Assembly (NCBI GenBank): GCA_021161495.1
Contig: JAGHAO010000173.1
Span: forward strand, 1-10,297
Reading direction: 5' to 3'
Source of the DNA: Caldisericaceae bacterium
Lineage (GTDB): Bacteria; Caldisericota; Caldisericia; Caldisericales; Caldisericaceae
DNA length: 10,297 bases
Below, in pieces: positions 7,647 to 10,297 of the stretch. The translations under genes and the position numbers were made by a program. Under the pieces are notes generated by a model. The model had not been told where the DNA came from, made no database searches, and saw nothing but the letters and a program-made list of their open reading frames with translations. How positions within the stretch are numbered: the first letter of the stretch is position 1; every line of letters begins with the position of its first letter.

Positions 7647-9104
7647 ATGAAATACATTCTTGTGATCGACGAAGGAACAACCAGCACGCGTGCGATGATT
7701 TTCAACGAAAAAATGGAAGCGGTTTCTTCCGCTCAAAAAAAATTTACTCAATATTTTCCGAAGCCCGGTTGGGTGGAGCACGATGCGGAAGAAATTTATG
7801 AAAAGGTTCTCGAAACGATTTGCGAGGCTCTGAAAAAAGCAGAAATAAACCCAAAAGACATTGTATCAATAGGAATTACAAATCAGAGGGAAACAATTGT
7901 TCCTTTTGACGGAAAGACGGGCAAGCCCGTGTCCCGTGCCATAGTGTGGCAGTGCAGAAGGACTGCCGATATGGTAAACAAGTTGAAAGAGGAAGGGCTG
8001 GAAAAAGAAATTCACGGACGCACGGGCCTATTTTTGGATCCGTATTTTTCCGGAACGAAGATACGATACTTAAAGGAACACGGGGTAAAGGAGGGAACTC
8101 TGTTCGGGACGATAGATGCATTCCTTGTGTTTAAACTTTCCGGAGGAGAAAGTTTTGCGACGGACCCTTCCAATGCGTCAAGGACACTGCTTTTTAATAT
8201 TAATACGATGTCTTATGACGAGGACCTTCTCGAAATATTCAAAGTAAAAAAGGAAGAACTGCCCGAAGTGCTTGATAGTGCATCCGTATTCGGAAAAACA
8301 AGGGGTGTGAAATGCTTACCTGACGGGATTCCCATAACCGGCATATTGGGAGATCAACAATCCGCACTCTTGGGGCAGGGTGGCATTAAGAAAGGAATTG
8401 CAAAAAATACGTACGGAACGGGTAGCTTCCTTCTTGTTAATATCGGCGAAAAGCCGTTCTTTTTTAAGAAAGGCATACTTACTACCGTTGCGTTTCGGAT
8501 AAACGGGAAAACCGATTATGCGGTCGAGGGGAGTGTTTTTATAGTGGGGGCGCTTATTGATTGGCTTGTATCCGTGGGGCTTCTTAAAGACGTAAACGAA
8601 ATAGAAAAGATCTTTTCCGAGAAAACAACAACGGATGTGTATTTTGTTCCCGCATTTACCGGGCTTGGTGCTCCGGATTGGGACCCTTCCGCACGCGGCG
8701 CAATTTTCGGTTTGACACGCGGAACAACAAGAGAAGATATCGTGCGTGCCGCAATTCTTTCTATACCTCTGCAAACCGAGAGTTTACTCAGAGTGATGCG
8801 GGATAACGGCATTTCGATTTCCGAGATGAGAGTGGACGGCGGTGTTTCGAATAGTAATTCCATAATGCAACTTCAGGCGGACATTTCCGATATCAGGATT
8901 TTACGGCCTGATTTTAAAGAGATTACGGCGAAAGGTGCCGCTCTTATATCTGCAATAGGTTCGGATATGATAAAACCGGAGGACACGGGGAAATTCATAA
9001 ATTTTGAAGAAGCGTTTTTGCCTGAAATGAGTTTAACGGAACGTGAAAAAATGTTTAAGATGTTTCTTAAAGCGATAGAACGCACAAAACAATGGGAGGT
9101 ATAG
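7647..9104 (+). CDS. glpK: Glycerol kinase
   Basis: A 485-residue cytosolic FGGY-family kinase: glycerol + ATP gives sn-glycerol 3-phosphate + ADP. Clear signatures are DEGTTSTRA at the N terminus (phosphate loop), PGWVEHD, GITNQRET with R81 and E82 and DPYFSGTK with Y133 (glycerol contacts), catalytic D236 in GDQQSALLGQ, NTYGTGSF (ATP site), PAFTGLGAPDWDP and MRVDGGVSNS. The phosphate loop has Glu where most bacterial enzymes have Gln. The segment before GIPITG lacks the Gly-x-Arg of the E. coli fructose-1,6-bisphosphate site and the histidine phosphorylated by HPr in many Firmicutes, so both controls seem absent. ATG 7647 is chosen because AGGAG (7635-7639) lies 7 nt upstream; the in-frame ATG 7632 has no ribosome binding site. 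It lies 4 nt after the propeller gene and 1 nt before the lipase-like gene, which would supply its glycerol. No glpF or glpD is in view. Confidence 0.95.
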   Translation: MKYILVIDEGTTSTRAMIFNEKMEAVSSAQKKFTQYFPKPGWVEHDAEEIYEKVLETICEALKKAEINPKDIVSIGITNQRETIVPFDGKTGKPVSRAIVWQCRRTADMVNKLKEEGLEKEIHGRTGLFLDPYFSGTKIRYLKEHGVKEGTLFGTIDAFLVFKLSGGESFATDPSNASRTLLFNINTMSYDEDLLEIFKVKKEELPEVLDSASVFGKTRGVKCLPDGIPITGILGDQQSALLGQGGIKKGIAKNTYGTGSFLLVNIGEKPFFFKKGILTTVAFRINGKTDYAVEGSVFIVGALIDWLVSVGLLKDVNEIEKIFSEKTTTDVYFVPAFTGLGAPDWDPSARGAIFGLTRGTTREDIVRAAILSIPLQTESLLRVMRDNGISISEMRVDGGVSNSNSIMQLQADISDIRILRPDFKEITAKGAALISAIGSDMIKPEDTGKFINFEEAFLPEMSLTEREKMFKMFLKAIERTKQWEV

Positions 9105-9105
9105 T

Positions 9106-9849
9106 ATGAAATTAATGAAAGGTGCGGAACCGTTTTCTTTCGAAAATGACTCCGATACGGGAGTTTTGCTAATTCAAGGGTTTACGGGAACAACGAGCAG
9201 TGTTTATTATTGGGGCAAGTGCCTTGCGGATCACGGTTTTAATGTGGAAGGGCCGCGTCTTTCCGGGCACGGAACAAAGTGGCAGGATTTAAATAACGTA
9301 AAGTACACGGATTGGATTAAGGACGTCGAGGACGGTTTGAAAAAATTGAAAATGCGCTCTGAAAATGTTTTTGTTGCGGGTTTGTCTATGGGAGGAACGC
9401 TTGCACTTTATCTTGCGGAAAACCATCCCGACCTGAAAGGGGTTTTATTGGTTAACCACGCAATAGATTTACACGATCCTCGTCTTCCTTTCCTCGGTAT
9501 CCTGAAATATTTTATAAAGTCCACCTCTGCAATCGGCTCCGATATAAAAGATCCGAACGAAAAAGAGATCGCTTATGAAAGGACTCCGGTTTCGGGTGCG
9601 TATGAAATGGTAAAACTCCTCAAGAAAGTGAAAGGAGACCTTGCAAAGGTTTCTCAGCCCGTGCTTATATTCAAATCCAGGGAAGACCATGTTGTGCCTC
9701 TGGATAATGCCGAGATCACACTAAAAGGTATAAGTTCCAAGGATAAAAGAATTATTTGGCTCGAGAATTCTTATCACGTTGCGACTATGGATTTTGACAA
9801 GGATTTGATCTGTTCCGAAAGTATAAAATTCATAAACGAGCATAAATAA
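9106..9849 (+). CDS. Monoacylglycerol lipase-like alpha/beta hydrolase
   Basis: A 247-residue hydrolase without a signal peptide, closely resembling the bacterial monoacylglycerol lipase of Bacillus sp. H257 and the Est30-type carboxylesterases. Shared landmarks are GAEPF near the start, GPRLSGHGT (49-57), FVAGLSMGGTLALYLAE with nucleophile Ser94, a small cap (about 122-165), SREDHVVP with Asp194, and NSYHVAT with His224, so the catalytic triad is complete. One oddity is that the oxyanion HGFTG motif reads QGFTG (Q24 in place of His). The expected reaction is monoacylglycerol to glycerol plus fatty acid in the cytoplasm. Glycerol kinase directly upstream supports this: its TAG ends 1 nt before this ATG, and GGGAGG (9094-9099) lies 6 nt upstream, inside glpK. 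It is the last gene of the operon. A generic carboxylesterase is the main alternative. Confidence 0.9.
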   Translation: MKLMKGAEPFSFENDSDTGVLLIQGFTGTTSSVYYWGKCLADHGFNVEGPRLSGHGTKWQDLNNVKYTDWIKDVEDGLKKLKMRSENVFVAGLSMGGTLALYLAENHPDLKGVLLVNHAIDLHDPRLPFLGILKYFIKSTSAIGSDIKDPNEKEIAYERTPVSGAYEMVKLLKKVKGDLAKVSQPVLIFKSREDHVVPLDNAEITLKGISSKDKRIIWLENSYHVATMDFDKDLICSESIKFINEHK

Positions 9850-9854
9850 AAGAG

Positions 9855-9877
9855 GCCCCGCAGGTTTCCTGCGGGGC
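9855..9877. terminator. Strong hairpin between convergent genes, best as minus-strand terminator
   Basis: A perfect 10-bp stem, GCCCCGCAGG (9855-9864) and CCTGCGGGGC (9868-9877), has a 3-nt TTT loop. On the minus strand it is followed by CTCTTTTATTT, a usable T-rich tail for the SPW gene. On the plus strand it is followed by AGAGAACAA, with no T-tract, so for the operon it may act as a 3' stabilising structure or a weak terminator. Confidence 0.78.
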
Positions 9878-9906
9878 AGAGAACAATATATATAAGGGGG
9901 TTCTCT
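9878..9906. repeat. 7-bp inverted repeat touching the SPW stop codon
   Basis: AGAGAAC (9878-9884) and GTTCTCT (9900-9906) are exact inverted copies around a 15-nt AT-rich and G-run loop. The repeat directly abuts the 10-bp hairpin and includes the last base of the SPW stop codon (reading minus). It could form a second, weaker stem. No T-tract follows on the plus strand, so a role is uncertain. Confidence 0.4.
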
Positions 9907-10214
9907 TACGCGTTTTCTTTACGGAGTGCCGTAAATCCTGCAATTGCTACAAGAATTCCGACGATAATGTCGTTCCATATGTGACCCGCTCCGGTTGTAA
10001 GGGCAGGAATGAGACCTGCTATAATCCACCAGATTCCGAGTATTCCCGCTAACCAACCTTGCCATGCACGCTCCTTAATCACCGTAAACCCTGCAATTGC
10101 GACAATGATTCCGACAATAATGTCGTTCGCCATATTACCGGTTCTTGTTTTGAAGATAAACGGAGAAATAATTCCCCAAAGTCCCAAAATACCAGCTACC
10201 CAACCTTGCCACAT
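9906..10214 (-). CDS. Small SPW-repeat membrane protein, two tandem repeats
   Basis: A 102-residue very hydrophobic protein with four predicted membrane segments (about 3-20, 31-47, 52-71, 81-97). It is two copies of the SPW repeat. Copy one is WQGWVAGILGLWGIISPF (2-19) plus NDIIVGIIVAIAGFT (30-44). Copy two is WQGWLAGILGIWWIIAGL (51-68) plus NDIIVGILVAIAGFT (81-95). The serine-proline-tryptophan-type core appears as ISPF in copy one and is degraded to IAGL in copy two. The family occurs in bacteria and archaea, and no biochemical function is known to me. The ATG at 10214 is chosen because AGGAGG (10228-10223) lies 8 nt upstream; the ATG 4 nt earlier is out of frame. It is convergent with the operon and transcribed alone from a consensus promoter. 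Confidence 0.85.
   Translation of the reverse strand: MWQGWVAGILGLWGIISPFIFKTRTGNMANDIIVGIIVAIAGFTVIKERAWQGWLAGILGIWWIIAGLIPALTTGAGHIWNDIIVGILVAIAGFTALRKENA
9931..10128. repeat. Imperfect 45-bp direct repeat within the SPW gene, 153 bp apart
   Basis: Bases 9931-9975 and 10084-10128 match at 40 of 45 positions by direct comparison. Both encode the second half of an SPW unit (NDIIVGI to FT). The spacing of 153 bp equals 51 codons. A shorter match, CCAACCTTGCCA, occurs near 10053 and 10201 at the other end of the units. This indicates internal gene duplication with selection or recent homogenisation at DNA level. Confidence 0.8.
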
Positions 10215-10254
10215 ACATATCGCCTCCTTTCAATCTCTTTCTTTTTACACACAT

Positions 10255-10282
10255 ATTATAGTATATTTTTTTGGTCTGTCAA
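10255..10282 (-). promoter_or_regulatory. Consensus sigma70-type promoter of the SPW gene
   Basis: On the minus strand there is a perfect -35 TTGACA (10282-10277), a 16-nt A-rich spacer and a perfect -10 TATAAT (10260-10255). Transcription should start near 10248, giving a leader of about 34 nt with AGGAGG at 10228-10223. Both hexamers are exact, which suggests strong expression unless a repressor acts. No operator palindrome was recognised. Confidence 0.83.
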
Positions 10283-10297
10283 GTACCTAATTAATAA

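Noticed and set aside
6461..7705. Long minus-strand open frame (414 codons) opposite the propeller gene
   Set aside because: Low-complexity, Tyr/Arg/Asn-rich translation, no ribosome binding site, and fully antisense to a gene with clear domains; a codon-bias shadow.
8316..8863. Two overlapping minus-strand frames inside glpK
   Set aside because: They are opposite the conserved core of glycerol kinase and resemble no family.
10009..10290. Plus-strand frame of 93 codons across the SPW region
   Set aside because: It is the complement of the SPW gene and its promoter; the minus strand has the repeat family, ribosome binding site and promoter.

Overview
The window looks like a gene-dense bacterial chromosome segment. 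Reasons: sigma70-type promoters, AGGAGG-like ribosome binding sites, hairpin terminators and near-contiguous genes. By eye it is moderately AT-rich. The surface-protein style (secreted subtilase with dockerin, NHL propeller, copper-amine-oxidase-N domain), a Bacillus-type monoacylglycerol lipase and a PII-like protein point to a heterotrophic, probably anaerobic bacterium of the Clostridia, Thermotogota or Caldisericia kind. The lineage is a weak inference. No phage, insertion sequence, CRISPR or RNA gene was seen.

Layout. Bases 1-315 hold the 3' end of rsmG (16S rRNA methyltransferase), followed by a bidirectional terminator (314-338). On the minus strand a two-gene unit reads leftward: a HAD-family phosphatase (1429-779), then a PII-like regulator (747-346). 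Its consensus-like promoter places the transcript start on the A of the phosphatase ATG, so that mRNA is predicted to be leaderless. A divergent promoter overlapping this one drives a plus-strand operon of four tightly packed genes: a 993-residue secreted subtilase with PA, cohesin-like and dockerin domains (1503-4484); a 1048-residue secreted protein with 12 NHL-like blades, a cohesin-like domain and a copper-amine-oxidase-N domain (4496-7642); glycerol kinase (7647-9104); and a monoacylglycerol lipase-like hydrolase (9106-9849). A small duplicated SPW-repeat membrane protein (10214-9906, minus) follows, with a consensus promoter at the right edge. The gap between the two hydrolase/SPW genes holds a strong hairpin.

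How the genes fit together. The last two operon genes form a clear mini-pathway: the lipase would release glycerol from monoacylglycerol and glycerol kinase would make glycerol 3-phosphate. The first two genes make large exported proteins that carry complementary cohesin-like and dockerin modules. They may assemble with each other outside the cell. The most interesting point is this possible small protease/propeller assembly co-transcribed with glycerol salvage, which would suit a scavenger of peptides and lipids. The assembly is inference; the domain assignments come from visible motifs.
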